From Lolium rigidum (lineage: Eukaryota > Streptophyta > Magnoliopsida > Poales > Poaceae): DNA of 64,000 bases. The notes under the pieces are model-generated. The model made no database searches. It saw nothing but the letters and a program-made list of their open reading frames with translations, and was not told the DNA's origin. Shown here piece after piece: positions 1 through 11,137 of the stretch. Position numbers and translations under genes: made by a program. The stretch is taken from positions 396,534,249 through 396,598,248 of the forward strand of contig NC_061510.1 of NCBI RefSeq assembly GCF_022539505.1, in the 5' to 3' direction. Every line of letters starts with the position of its first letter. Positions within the stretch are counted from its first letter, which is position 1.

Positions 1-224
1 CGCACGTTCATCCACCACTACACCACGTCCCTAGATTGCCGGCACTTCTGTGCAGGCGTTTTTTCAAATCGCCGTTAAAAATTTCTTTGACCGGCATATT
101 TTCGGTTAGTGCCGCTAATGGTGGTCTAATCCGCGGCAATCTAACAAACTGCCGCTAATTTTGGGCTTTTTCGCGGCATCTGCAAAAGGTGCCGCAATTA
201 TTTTTCAAAGGAGTGCATCCAATC

Positions 225-3200
225 GTTGTACTACGTTTTACGTAAATCCCCTCGTGAAATTTCTTTTATGCAGTGTAGTCCCCCACCTCTCGCACGAAAT
301 CGAAACGGAATCGCCTCCAGTTGGTCCTCGTCTCCCCCTTCGCCAGTCCCCGCCGCCGCCGGTCCCCGCCGCCTTCGCCAGTCCCCGCCGCCGGTCCCCG
401 CCGCCTTCGCCAGTCCTCGCCGCCGACGCCGCTCCTCCGAGCCCTCGCACGACGTCCTCCTCCCCGGAATCCGTCGTCGGCCGATGCGTGGCGAAGCGGC
501 AGCAGCAGCGACGCCGAGGCGGCGTGGCACCCGCGCTCGCCGGCGCCGCACGACCTCTCCGACGAATCCGACTACGCCGCCGCCACCTCCGTCTCCTCCT
601 CCATCCACGCGGTACGCGCCCGCCCGCTTCCTCTTCCTCTCCCATCTCCGATCAGTCGCACGGCTCGAGTCGACCCTGGCGCGATTTGGGCCAACCCGCT
701 TCAGCTCCTGCTCAATCGTGCGCTTCAATCCTAGCGCGATTCGGGTCCAGCGCCAACGGATCGCTCGATTAGGTCGCTGGTTTCGCTCAGGGGGGCGTCG
801 GATTTGGGGCTCGCTTTTGGCCGTTAGCTAGCCAGATGTTAGGGTTGATTGTTGATTTGTATATGTATCTTTAGCTAGCAGGACCAAATCTTCCTGCAGC
901 GACCAGCCATGGCTGATCCAGCTTCTCCACCCTCTTCAAGCCTAGTCTGCTTGATTCATATTTTTTGTTCATGTGTCGTGTAGTTCAGTTGATTGGTGTA
1001 GATGTCCTAATCGATTTTGTGCTCACGTCTGACGTTTATGGCTTGCAATTTCACATCTAATGTTGTGGTCTGCAATTTTCTTTCATTCTTGTCCCCGCTC
1101 ACCGATTGTCATGTGTATAGGAAGTGATAGTACTACTGCACAACACGAGACGAGAGTTATAAAACCACAGGCATGTATGATCAGTAGAGGATACAGTGAC
1201 AAGATGTATGGATAGCTGCCAGATGTATGGTCCTCTGTAAACCGCTTGTGTCCAGTATTGTTTCTTAGATCCAATTTTATTTTAGTTGCGTAACCTCCAG
1301 TAGAGAATTAAACATTCTGTTTTTTATTCAGCAGCAACACTATTGTTGCTTCTGTTCCAGTATTCGATGTGTGAGTTTTAAAAATAGGCTGTGTAAGTTT
1401 GAATCATCTGTAGTTGTGCAATGTTATTTCAGAGTTTTGGGCTAGTAACCTGGTTTTGGTTTCAACCAGAGCAGCTGGAGTGTTGATTGTTAACGAATGA
1501 CAGACGTTTGTACTACTTTCTCCAGAAAATTAAAATTCGAAAATAGAATAAATTCTTTGTTCTGTTTTAGGTGGAACAGAGACTCCATGTGGAGAGCCAA
1601 GGGCCTCAGCACCTGACGGCGTCGACGCCGCCTCAGCACCTTACGCCGCCCGTGTTCTCCCGTAAGTCCGCCTCATTCTCTCCCGTCTCTGTCTAGTGCT
1701 AGATGCTGAGATCTGGTTATTGATTGCCTCCCGTTCTATGGATGCTGTCTTATCTTTGCTTGTGGGATTCTGTACTGCTGTAGGAAGCGATGTTGATTTT
1801 CTGAACTATTGGTGCAGTATCTTTGTTGTTGGATCCCTCCTGTGTGAGATATGAGGGGCACAGGAGTATGATTCCTCCTTTTCAATAGCAATAGATTGAA
1901 ACTACTCCGTAGGATGTTGGGAAGATGCAAAGTATTCCTACTTATTAATCACATACACCAGCAATATTGAACTACTAGTACTGGATAATTGCTTCTCTTT
2001 TTAGCACATTCTTGTCAAGTCTGATTTTTTAATGTCTCAAGTTCTAGTGATTGTTCTTGGAGCTCATATTTCTCTGAGATAAAAAGAAATCCAGTTCTTA
2101 ACTTGCATGAAGTCAAGTCAGCTAAGAGCTTTCCCCGATATTGTTTTTTATAACTGAAACCATTTGTGTTTGTCATGTACACACAGAACATTGCCATGTT
2201 AAAAGGGGGAAGAGAGGGAGAGACAGTAAATTTCGAGATGATTCAGCTCTGTTCCTTGAAAGGTGGAAAACTGCGAATATTTGATCCTAGTACAGTTCTG
2301 TTCGTTCAGAACTCTGTAGCATAATACTCCATGCTAGTTGTAGCATAATAATTTTCCTTGAAAAACGATTTCTATCCCAGCTAGTTGGACCACTTGGTCG
2401 TTTTCCTGGGAAACCTGGAATCAATCCCTTTCCACTGCCAAGTTACAAAACAATTTTTTTTGGTTTTCTTTTGCTCCCTGGTTTTACAAAACTTTTACAG
2501 AATTGATTATCAAAATTCTTTGTAAACTGTCTACTGCCAGTTAAATGACAGGAATTTGAGTTATTTCAAGACTTGTCCTGTTACAGTTGCTTTTGAACAA
2601 ATAATTTTTGACCAAGTAATAAAATAGGTTTTATAATTAAAACTTTGCATAACTCATATCTCAAGAACCGTGTCTCCGATGGCGATGAATTTTATATCAA
2701 AATCCATCGTTTTTCCAAGACGAATCCAAAATTTGAACTTGTCATGCATCATAGACCTTTCCATCTCTGCCAAATGGATACATTGTATCTCAAGAACTAT
2801 GAACTTGTTATTTACTCCAATGGATACATTATATGAACTATATGCTTGCTTCTTCTTCTACTTGCTTGCCTCTTCCTTTGCTTGCTTCTTCTGCCTGCTG
2901 GTTGTTCTTCTTCTTATACTTGCTTGCCACTTTTTTTGCTTGTTGTTTTGTATTTTTACTTCCTGTCCAACTCTTGCCACCTGGATATGACGAAATAACC
3001 TGAAGAGGAAAACAACTCAGCATTTCTTTTTTATTTGCAGAAATTCAGATTGTATCTGAAGAGGATAGCTCAGCATCATTAGGAGGGTAGACCCATGGAG
3101 AAAGAGAAATACTCCAGCAGATTCAACCAGCACACTGGTATGGCGCAAAACTATTCTTAAAGTTACTGTTAAAGTTAAGTTCCGAAGTGCTGTTCATGGC

Positions 3201-3560
3201 GCAAAATCATTTTGGTTACTATTCACATTCTTTTTAGTTTCTCGGACTCGATTTGGGTTCATCTAAAATATGCAAGAACCTGATATGCAAGATTTGAGTT
3301 CATCTAAAATATGCAAGAACCTGATATGCAAGATTTGAGTTCATCTAAAATATGCAAGAACCTGATATGCAATTTTGAGTTCATCTAAAATATGCAAGAT
3401 TTTGGCAACAGTATACTGCTCTAGTAAAGAAAGCACCAGCTTCAGTGGTGCACATTCCTGTAACTGCACAAGTGTTCATAATAGCAACTGGTGCTCTATG
3501 CAACTCTGCAGGAAATGAAAGATCCCTCTGTTCCATTTGAATGTGTTCCAGTCTTGTCAT
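225..3560 (+). other. Exon/intron-like cargo inside the CACTA element (possible captured host gene)
   Basis: A GC-rich block (about 290-830) resembles a grass first exon, with an upstream stretch of CCGCCG-rich imperfect repeats. Plausible splice sites follow: donor GTACGC after 611; acceptor TTTTAG before 1571 with donor GTAAGT after 1661; acceptor TTTGCAG before 3041 with donor GTATGG after 3137; acceptor CTGCAG before 3512. Between them lies AT-rich, intron-like DNA. The long frames in the GC-rich block (about 160-830, both strands) are overlapping and of low complexity (Pro/Arg/Ser), so no protein is called. I infer a transduplicated host gene fragment or an element-specific transcript; no gene family is recognised. 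Confidence 0.35.
3250..3400. repeat. 41-bp tandem repeat, about 3.7 copies
   Basis: A unit beginning GATTTGAGTTCATC and ending CTGATATGCAA repeats almost perfectly three times, followed by a partial copy. It lies inside the CACTA element in intron-like DNA. Near identity of the copies implies recent expansion. Confidence 0.85.
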
Positions 3561-4309
3561 TTTTCAGATATGGAAGAACTGGAGTACAGTACATGAATGT
3601 TGAAGTCATTTTTCAGTTTGTTCCATTTATTTTTAAGTTGGGGCTGATTGTACTCCAGTCTGGTAATCGTTCTGAATTCATTAGCAACCTTCATATGCTA
3701 ATGAGTGTTTGGTCTATTACCCCTCCGCACCTTACAGTACCATTTCATTTCAGTTAACAATACTCACTGATTTCATTTCAGGAGTACAAAACTGCACACA
3801 GTTTCAGTTAAACAGTACCAATATGCACAGGTTTCAGTGATTCAGCTCACCTTGAGCTCCTGGAGGAGGACGTCGGGGCAGAAGAGGTTGGTTCTGTAGG
3901 ATACCGGCTGCAGAAGGTCGAGGAGAAGGCCAGGATGGGGGAATCTGGCTGTGCTTGAGGGCGAGTGCGAGGTCGAGGGTGTGCGGGCGGAGAGACCAGA
4001 GGTTGCCGTGGTGGTGCTTGCCGGAGATCACGGCGAGATGCTCTGCTGGGAGAGGAGACCTCGCCGGCGAGGTTGGGGACGAGCTGCTGGTTAAAGATCA
4101 TGTAATGATTTTGTAATTTAGATGCTACTTGCAAATGTTGGTTCCATATCCTATAATTTAGATGCCTGGCTACAATTTTAATGCATGATCATGTTACTGT
4201 GTTTGATTAAAATACCAGGCAATATGATAACTGCATATATTTGTGCAAGTACTATGATTATTGCTTTGTTTTGAATAGTGCATGTAAACATAATCAAAAG
4301 CATTGTTGA

Positions 4310-4710
4310 AAACAGCCTTCAAATGTAATATAAGGCATCATTGAAAAGTGTAGTCAATTTTTTTTTATGGCATCTTGAAAAGTGCCACCAAAAAGATTCA
4401 ATGGCATTTTTAAAAGTGCCAGTAAAAAGATTTCGTGATATTTTTTGAGAAGTGCCGGCAAAAAGATTCTATGGCATTTTCGGAAAGTGCCATAAAAAAG
4501 ATTCCATGGCATCTTTCAAAAGTGCCGGCAATACTAACTAGCGGTATTTTTGGAAGTGCCTTAAAATACAATTAGCGGCACTTTTTAAAAAATGCCGGCA
4601 AAGACCTACCTCGACTGGAATAAACGCAGCACTTTTTTTTGTGCCTTGAAAAATCTTTGCCGGCACTTTTGGTGCCTTTGCCGGCACTTTTTTGTGCCGG
4701 CAATCTAGGT
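4310..4710. repeat. Right subterminal repeat array of the CACTA element
   Basis: At least ten short motifs of the form GGCATTTT...AAAAGTGCC / GTGCCGGCAA recur at roughly 35-45 bp spacing up to the terminal inverted repeat. Related motifs occur at 40-200 near the left end. Such subterminal arrays are typical of CACTA elements. Confidence 0.7.
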
Positions 4711-4723
4711 ACCTGACGCAGTG

Positions 4724-5003
4724 CACGTACACCTGAGCACCTGACCCTGCAATGATAATCTGCGGCACACTCTGCTTGGCCAAGCTGTCTTTAGATGAAG
4801 AAGCATTGTTCCTAATCCTAACCTATTTTCTTCCACTACTGTTGTTTCTGCAGAAGTGAAATTGGGGGAATTTTCGAAGTGGACGGACCAGAAGAGAAAA
4901 GTCTGCAACAGAACACAGTCAGCTCACTGCTGCACCTATGGCTTCTACTGAGGATTCCATGGATCAATGCAGGGAACTAATATGTAGTATATTCTATGTA
5001 ACA
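4724..5003 (+). repeat. Remnant of the F-box downstream (3' flank) repeat, left part
   Basis: The sequence beginning CACCTGACCCTGCAATG and ending ATGTAACA matches the region downstream of both F-box genes (compare 12530-12650 and 13145-13210): the same GCACACTCT, AAAAGTCTGCAAC, TATGGCTTCTACT and AACAGTAGCCGGAT landmarks recur in order. No F-box coding sequence remains here. It is interrupted on the left by the CACTA element and on the right by a LINE. Confidence 0.7.
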
Positions 5004-5016
5004 GTAGCCGGATAAC

Positions 5017-7089
5017 TTGGTAGTTTCAAACGTAGAAATGGGATCCTTTTGCTCCCTTCCTGTTTATCCAAAATGATAGTTTCTGCTCAGAGAAATGGGT
5101 TGTTGAAAGGCTTGACTGATAATTTGGTGGAACATGGTGTAGTTATTCTTCAGTATGCAGATGACACAATTCTTCTGCTACAGGATGACATGGAGGGAGC
5201 CAGAAACTTGAAATTGCTGCTATATATTTTTGAATCTATGTCAGGCTTGAAAATTAATTTTGAGAAGAGTGAAACAATGATGGTACTGGAAGATCCAGAT
5301 AAACTACAGGATTATGTGAATCTGTTTAATTGTCAAAGTGGAAGTTGGCCTATTAATTATCTGGGTACTCCTGTCTGTGCCAGGAGACTTGCTGTGGCTG
5401 AAATGCATTTTATTGAAGAAAAGGTAAAAAAAGAGTATGGGTGGTTGGATGGGTGGAGCTATGTCCATTGGAGGGAGATTGATCAAAATTGATGCATGCT
5501 TGTCTAATATTGCAGTATATCAAATGTCCATGAGATTATTACACAAAACAACTATGGAAGCAATTTCAAAACCCATTAGAGCTTTCTTTTGGACTGGTGA
5601 TGCAAATAAAAGAAAATACCACTTTGTCAAATGGAGATGAATTTGTAAACCCAAAAGTAAAGGGGGGTTGGGGATCAAAGACTTGTACAAATTCAATATA
5701 AGCCTGATGTGCAAGTGGTGGTGGAAACTGGAGAAAGAAGAGGGGCCTTGGCAAGAGTTCATGAGAAGAAAGTATCTGGGAGATGCAGGGATTCAATGGG
5801 GCACACACAGGACTGGTGATTCCCCACTGTGATTAGATATGCTTCATGTCAGGGATGTATACTTGTGTGACAGAAGAATGAGTGTAGGGAATGGATGCAG
5901 AACTAGCTTCCAGGGAGATGCTTGGTGTGGTCACACTCCACTAAAGATAAATTCCCTGAGATTTATGATATTTGTAATGAGCAAAATATCTCTGTGGCTG
6001 CTGCTGCTCAGATGGGCTGGAGACTGACCTTTAGGAGATGGCTATCCAATGATCTATATATGCAATGGCATGGACTATGAATATTTTGAATCAAAGGACT
6101 CTATCAGATGAGGTAGACAAACCAGACTGGAAATGGACTAAAATGGCCAATTTTCAGTTAAAAGTTTGTACAAACAGCTGTGCAGCAATGGTTTGGACAG
6201 ATCCTTCAAACATTTGTGGAAAAGCAAAATTCCTTTGAAAATCAAAGTGTGGCTTTGGTTGATCTGGCATAATGTCATAGCTACAAAAGATAATTTGCTG
6301 AAAAGGGGTTGGACAGGGGATCCTCTATGTCAATTTTGTTCCACACATGAATCTATTTTGCATCTTTTCTTTTCTTGTCCTGCAGCTAAATATGTATGGA
6401 GCTTGGTGGGGATGGTTGTGGATGCTTCTACCTGTCCTGGATCATTTGCTCAGTACTTCTGGTGGATGCCACAATTCTCCAGTGCAAGTCGCAATGTCCA
6501 GATCGTTGGCATGGCAGTCATTTGCTGGGCGATTTGGAAAACGCGTAACAACTCATGTTTTGAGAGAAAATTCCTAAAGAATCCAGTTGAACTAATTTGT
6601 CTTGTTGTTGCTTTTATGAAATACTGGACAGGTCTTCACTCGGATGCTGACGCGGCGCAGCTCCAACAAGGCGCGGATGCCCTCCTCAATCTGGCCCTGG
6701 GTACTAGAGGTAATGCTGGTGGAAGAAGCTCTGCAACGGCTGATGCTCGCCGTCTGACTAATCAAGCTGGTGATGACATGGATACTGGCGCACATGATGA
6801 TGCTGATGATATGGAATCCTGATTTTTGTTTGGAACAAAAGGAAAGAATTGGCCCTCTGCTCCGTTTTGGTCGTGCGTTTGTTTCAAAACTTGTGTTTCT
6901 TTTGCTGGTGCTGGGAAGATACTTGCTCCCTCTGTGAGCGTGGCGATGATGAATGTAAGCTTTTGCCTTAGCTTTGGGGTAGCCTGGTTCCTTGTTTGTA
7001 AATATAACTGAAGAAAAACGTTTGACGATGTATTTTCGTTATCGCTGATAATGAAAATTCGACCCCTGTGGGGTTTGCTTGGAAAAAAA
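5017..7089 (+). mobile_element. 5'-truncated L1-type LINE, about 2.1 kb
   Basis: The 13-bp direct repeat GTAGCCGGATAAC flanks the insert exactly (5004-5016 and 7090-7102), the product of target-primed reverse transcription. The insert starts inside the reverse-transcriptase domain, close to the conserved GDPL region, and ends with a short A-rich tail (GGAAAAAAA). The related flank at 12650 carries the same AGTAGCCGGATA site uninterrupted. A truncated 5' end, an A-tail and a variable-length duplication together are diagnostic of a LINE. Confidence 0.88.
5049..6822 (+). pseudogene. LINE ORF2 remnant: reverse transcriptase (YADD) plus zf-RVT
   Basis: Frame 5049-5492 encodes the C-terminal part of a non-LTR reverse transcriptase, with the catalytic YADD box near 5154 and the following LKINFEKSE segment typical of plant LINEs. 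Stops and frame changes between 5492 and 6165 break it. From 6166 to 6822 the frame reopens and encodes the zf-RVT region (IPLKIKVWLWL..., then CQFC...HLFFSCPAA) and a short acidic tail. The endonuclease and the N-terminal RT are missing through 5' truncation, and no RNase H domain is seen. It is a dead copy. Confidence 0.85.
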
Positions 7090-7102
7090 GTAGCCGGATA
7101 AC

Positions 7103-7653
7103 AGCAGCTGCACGCATCATCCAAGTAAAATCAACATTACTGTCGGCCGGTCACATGGTATATAGCAAGGACAAACTGATTCATTTTCAGTAACAAAACT
7201 ATACTAGGAAGATAAATAATACGGTATGATAATACGGCCAGAGTTACGCATTACTAATCAATTTTCAGAAGCTTTATCACCAAATTACTTTCGTATTTTT
7301 GCTGAAATTTAGGAGGATTCGCACTACAACAAGGGGACACTGACACTAACCCTAAACCACACAGGTATTGAGCTAGGATTAGCAGGATGAGATGAACTTC
7401 TTGACTTTCTTGTGAAGTTCATCTTTCTTAGCTCCAACCGTGCGACCCACTTCCTGCTCGCCCTTAAATTATGCACTTCGGTTTCAGAAGGATTGTCGTG
7501 ACGCAATAACTGCCATGAGAGGGTTGCCGAAATTTCAGGCTTTTCTAATATGAGGGTTAACTTAAGAATGCTGGTTTTAAGAACGAGTGATTTCCCTTCT
7601 CCGACCCTTACTGCCCACCCAACCAGAGAGCGGACGGCTAATGTGTTTCACTT
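7103..7653 (+). repeat. F-box downstream repeat, right part, and unassigned DNA
   Basis: Immediately right of the LINE the flank resumes with AGCAGCTGCA, matching CATCAGCTG after the same site elsewhere. The stretch around 7230-7330 resembles 58680-58760 (AGTTACGCATTACTAATC..., TGCTGAA..TTTAGGAG). From 7340 to 7653 I see no gene or recognised element. Confidence 0.5.
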
Positions 7654-7877
7654 AGGATGTGTTCGGTTCCAGAATGGCAAGGAACGGGATGGAACCGTCC
7701 CGTGCCTAGCTCCCATCCTGGCGTTCGGTTCCAGAATTCTGAGGAATGGGATGGAACCAACTCGTTCCCCGAAAGAGCATATTCCCGGAATATGCCGTTC
7801 CAATCCGTCCGGCCGAATCGGCCGGACCGCGCGGAACGAGCTCAATCAGCTCGCTAATCCTTTTCTCTCCTCCAGCG

Positions 7878-8285
7878 CGGAACGAGCTCAACCAGCCAGC
7901 GCGGCGGCGGCCAGCCAGGGAGGCGGCGGCCAGCCAGTGCGGCGGCCAGCCAGGGAGCGCGGCGGCGGGGCCAGCCAGGGAGGTGGCGGCCAGCCGGCAC
8001 GGCGGCGGCGGCCGGGGAGCGCGGCGGCCGGGGAGCGCGGCGGCGGGGCCAGCCGGGGAGGCGGCGGCCAGCCGGCACGGCGGCGGCGGCCGGGGAGGCG
8101 GCGGCCGGCCCGGCGCGGCGGCCAGCCGAGGGAGCGCGGCGGCGGGGCCAGCCGAGGAGGCGGCGGCCAGCCGGCACGGCGGCGGCGGCCAGGGAGCGCG
8201 GCGGCGGGGCCAGCCAGGGAGGCGGCGGCCAGCCAGCACGGCGGCGGCCAGCCAGCCAGGGAGGCGGCGGCGGCCAGCCTAGCGT
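7878..8285. repeat. GC-rich minisatellite (GGCGGCGGCCAGCC-type)
   Basis: About 400 bp of imperfect repeats built from GGCGGC, GGCCAGCC, GGGGAGCGC and GGCACGGC words, nearly free of A and T apart from single positions. Because the unit length is variable and often a multiple of three, several frames stay open on both strands; these should not be taken as genes. Confidence 0.85.
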
Positions 8286-8419
8286 GCAGGCGACGCGGAT
8301 TAGGCAGTATTAGGCATAATTTAGGTTAATTAAAATTTTAGATTAAATTAGGGTCTAATTAATAGAGTATTTAGACTAATTAGGTTCCTTGCTATTCCAG
8401 TGCAACCGAACACAAGTAT

Positions 8420-8490
8420 GAAGTGGAATGGAATGGAGTGGAATGGAATGGAATGGAATGGAATGGAATGGTTCCATTCCATTCCACTTC
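8420..8490. repeat. (GGAAT)n array followed by its inverted copy
   Basis: About ten GGAAT units (8425-8470) run directly into GGTTCCATTCCATTCCACTTC, which is complementary to the start of the array, so this stretch can fold back on itself. It forms the right subterminal part of the 7654-8511 element. Confidence 0.8.
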
Positions 8491-8705
8491 ATCCTAAAAC
8501 CGAACACATCCAGGTTGAACATGGTCTATGATCGGTCCGTGACCCCTGGACGCCGAAGGCATCTTTGGGGTGATCTCGTAGTTCCTACGGGGTGGAGACA
8601 ATAGGGTCGATCATGGATTTTCCTTCTTTTTGCTACATTTCGCTCAAAGGGTTGAAGGGAGATAGTCATCCTTTGCATCCATGTTGTCTGAAGCTTTTGG
8701 TTAAC

Positions 8706-9360
8706 TTCCTCCCTCCATTCACAATTAATTTGCGTTCTAGATTTAGTCAAAGTAAATTTTGTATGGTTTGACTAACCATGCAGGAAAAGATATCAACATC
8801 CATAGTGTAAGGGTGTGACTATTTCTCAATCGACTGAGAATTAGTTCTCAGTCAGATGATGTCATCAAATTCAGTTGCAACTCATGTTGCAACTAATGAC
8901 TAGTACAAATCACGATGCAAATCGAATGGTGTAAGATTTGATTGAGCATGAAATCCGTTCTTAGCTAGCCGAGAACTAACAAATCCCTAAAAGTTATAGT
9001 ATTAGAATCGACATCAGCTCTATTTTCATACTATATGCATTGGGTATTATGGTTGTTGATATTTGTTCCTATGTTTCTGGTCAAGCCTTATAATGTTTGA
9101 CTTAAAAAAAGAATGCAAATTAAATGAAAATGTAGGTATCAAAACAAAAACATATATACGTTAGTCCATCCAACTATCCAAGTGGTGCCACAAGCACAAT
9201 TTTCATTAATGTAAATAAATATATAATGAAAATATATTCGATGGTATCTATTGATACTGATTTGGTATGGTAAGTGTTAATATTGCTGTCTATAACATTA
9301 ATCAAACTTTGATGAGTTGTATTTGAAATGTATATGTACTGTATATTAATACGGAAGGAG
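8706..9360. mobile_element. Stowaway/mariner-like element, probably with a nested MITE
   Basis: The left end CTCCCTCCATTC and the right end ACGGAAGGAG followed by TA resemble Stowaway (Tc1/mariner) termini, CTCCCTCCGT-type. Inner matching words (TAGTCAAAG..., AATCAAACTTTGA) also fit. The interior is AT-rich and non-coding. Left boundary and TA duplication are imprecise. The internal segment 8805-8995 looks like a separate insertion. Confidence 0.5.
8805..8995. mobile_element. Possible small MITE nested in the Stowaway-like element
   Basis: Starts near TAAGGGTGTGACTATTTCTCA and ends near GAGAACTAACAAATCCCTAA; the two ends are imperfectly complementary. The internal TCTCAATCGACTGAGAATTAGTTCTCAG is itself palindromic. 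No convincing target-site duplication was found. Confidence 0.3.
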
Positions 9361-11064
9361 TATTATTTTTCTTGAACACAAGAATAGGGTGAATTGTGCG
9401 CGTGCAAAACTGAGCGACTGTCGTTCTCATACATGTTTTTGAGCAAACAAAGACTAACTGCAATGCAATATACAGTACATAGATACAAAACTGAGCAGCC
9501 TAGTCTAATAAAGCCCCTTTTTAAATCAAAAAACACACCTTAGGTTTTTCATAAATAAAACTCCGAGACATGTCCATATAGATGATTAATAAGAGACTGT
9601 GAAATATTTCATGAAGAAATATGTTAATTGACAGCTACACAAAAAAAGGAAAATATGAAATCTCTAACCAATTTATTATCTTTATTACAAATCCGCACTT
9701 CTTTTTGTAGTTCACAAATGAATGTATCTATCTATCAATGAGAATTTGATATCAATCACATCTTTACATACATGTGCATTTTCTCTTTATTTTTTTCAGA
9801 AACTTTCAAATACGATTTTTAATTCTTACTTTGGAAATACCAAAACATATACCCAGATACCAAAAATAAGTTGATATAATACACCACTCGTGAGATGTGT
9901 AGAAAGCGAAGATAAGCTTTAAACATAAGGCACAAGTGATCAACTTTAAATTAATAAAGCCTTTTATAGCCAGTACACATGTGTTGTTGAAGAATAGCTT
10001 ACAAAGCATCGAACAAACAAGCACCACAACATATACACCAATAAGAACAACTTGAGGTAGTCGAGGCCCTCATCCGTGATCTAGCAAGACTGACGTCATG
10101 GATTGCCCCTGGGCAACGAAAATCGTAGCCTTATCATGTCCATTGCCAAAGAAGGCTCCCTGCCCTCCTTGTCCTGGCCCGAATGACGTCGTACCGTCGG
10201 CCGATGGTAGCGCTCACCCTGGGCCTGGATGTGAATTGATACCGAGACCCAATAAGGATACATATTGAAGAGAGCCATACCATTGTCCAGGGATCACTCA
10301 CCTCAGAGAAGAAACTGCACAGGAAGCTGGAGAAGAAGTGGACACTGCCACGGAGATAAGCTTCGTGTGACATCAAACCTCCACTGATAAAACCACCATG
10401 ATGCCATGGGACAAAGGAAAGTGGTTTCCATCTCTTGTTTAGTAATGCTTTCTCACAACCGTTTTGGTGCCGCGTTGTTCATCACGCCATGTTGTCTTGA
10501 TTAATAGTCCCTCGGCTCCAATCCCTCGGTGGCGCTTGGTTTGGCGTTGTTGGGGAGATGGTGTGTTTTTGTCCTGATCGGTTTTCTTTAGTGAGTTGTT
10601 CCGCGTTGAAGTGACTTCGTGGGCATATTTGGCGACAAAGAAATTTTCATCAACAACCCATTCTTTTGATAGTTTGTTAGCAAGGTAGTATTCAGCTTGA
10701 TATGATGATTCAAGCCCGTGCGTGAGAGATCTTTGTCATACACCAATATTTGTCGTACACCCACGATCTACTATTTGGTCTTGTTCTCGGGGTCTTTACG
10801 GTGGATGAATTTCTCGGTGTTCTCATCATTGGCATTGAGTTCGATTGCGGCCTAAGAAAGTTGAGGCTTAGGGTCTTGCTTGTAATTACCTCTTTATTTT
10901 AGGTCTTTCGCTTCGATTAGTTCAATTACCCCATTATCCAGTTGTTTCCGATATTTTATTTATTTAATACAATCCATTTTCGGTCTTATTTAAATATCTG
11001 TTTATGACAATATTGAAAAATATCCCTATTTGCAAATTAACAACCCAGTACACCTTTTCTCCGA
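9361..11064. other. Intergenic DNA, no gene recognised
   Basis: AT-rich from 9361 to about 10030, then of mixed composition. The stretch 10440-10980 ends in T/A-rich sequence with TTATTTATTTAATACAATCC and has the look of a LINE or transcript 3' end, but no coding motif supports this. Short frames on the minus strand (9806-10376) lack any family feature. Homology to the upstream region of F-box gene 2 begins at about 11065. Confidence 0.5.
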
Positions 11065-11137
11065 CCCCTCTGTTTTTTCCTTCAAGTTGAGCCCTAGCTT
11101 GGCGAGTAACGCGGATCGATCCATCACTCCGCGAGTC

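Larger units (their letters stand above)
16..4723. mobile_element. CACTA-superfamily DNA transposon, non-autonomous, 4.7 kb
   Basis: The left end reads CACTACACCACG... and the right end is its inverted counterpart ending ...CGCAGTG. About 30 bp of terminal inverted repeat (16-45 and 4694-4723) is well conserved, sharing CTAGATTGCCGGCAC next to the more variable outermost bases. The 3-bp sequence CAC immediately outside each end (13-15 and 4724-4726) is the target-site duplication expected of CACTA elements. Subterminal regions at both ends carry repeated GCCGGCAC / AAAAGTGCC motifs, the usual transposase-binding architecture. I see no transposase reading frame, so mobilisation would need a partner. 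The right flank is the downstream repeat of the F-box genes, so it landed in a copy of that repeat. The interior contains exon-like sequence, annotated separately. Confidence 0.85.
7654..8511. mobile_element. Inverted-repeat element (unclassified) with GC-rich core
   Basis: The left end GGATGTGTTCGGTT and the right end AACCGAACACATCC are perfect inverted repeats of 14 bp. The adjoining CCAGAATGG / CCATTCCATTCCA sequences extend the pairing imperfectly. A second GTTCGGTTCCAGAAT copy lies at about 7724. No target-site duplication is evident, so the superfamily is not assigned. The core holds a GC-rich minisatellite and a GGAAT array. There is no transposase; the reading frames across the core are repeat artefacts. 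Confidence 0.55.

Noticed and set aside
161..831. Overlapping long frames on both strands in the GC-rich block
   Set aside because: They are of low complexity (Pro/Arg/Ser), mutually overlapping and produced by a CCGCCG-rich repeat; no domain is visible.
3240..3400. Regular repeats as a CRISPR-like array
   Set aside because: A head-to-tail 41-bp tandem repeat without spacers, in a plant transposon.
7550..8329. 259-aa and antisense frames across the GC minisatellite
   Set aside because: Frames stay open because the repeat has no A/T-containing stop codons; the residues are repetitive Gly/Ala/Arg/Pro only.
10440..10980. Possible LINE 3' end before F-box gene 1
   Set aside because: Composition suggests it, but there is no coding motif, no clear A-tail and no flanking duplication.
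11030..11137. N-terminal extension of F-box gene 1 to 11030
   Set aside because: The first codon is TTG, and the extension has no counterpart upstream of copy 2; ATG 11138 is shared by both copies.
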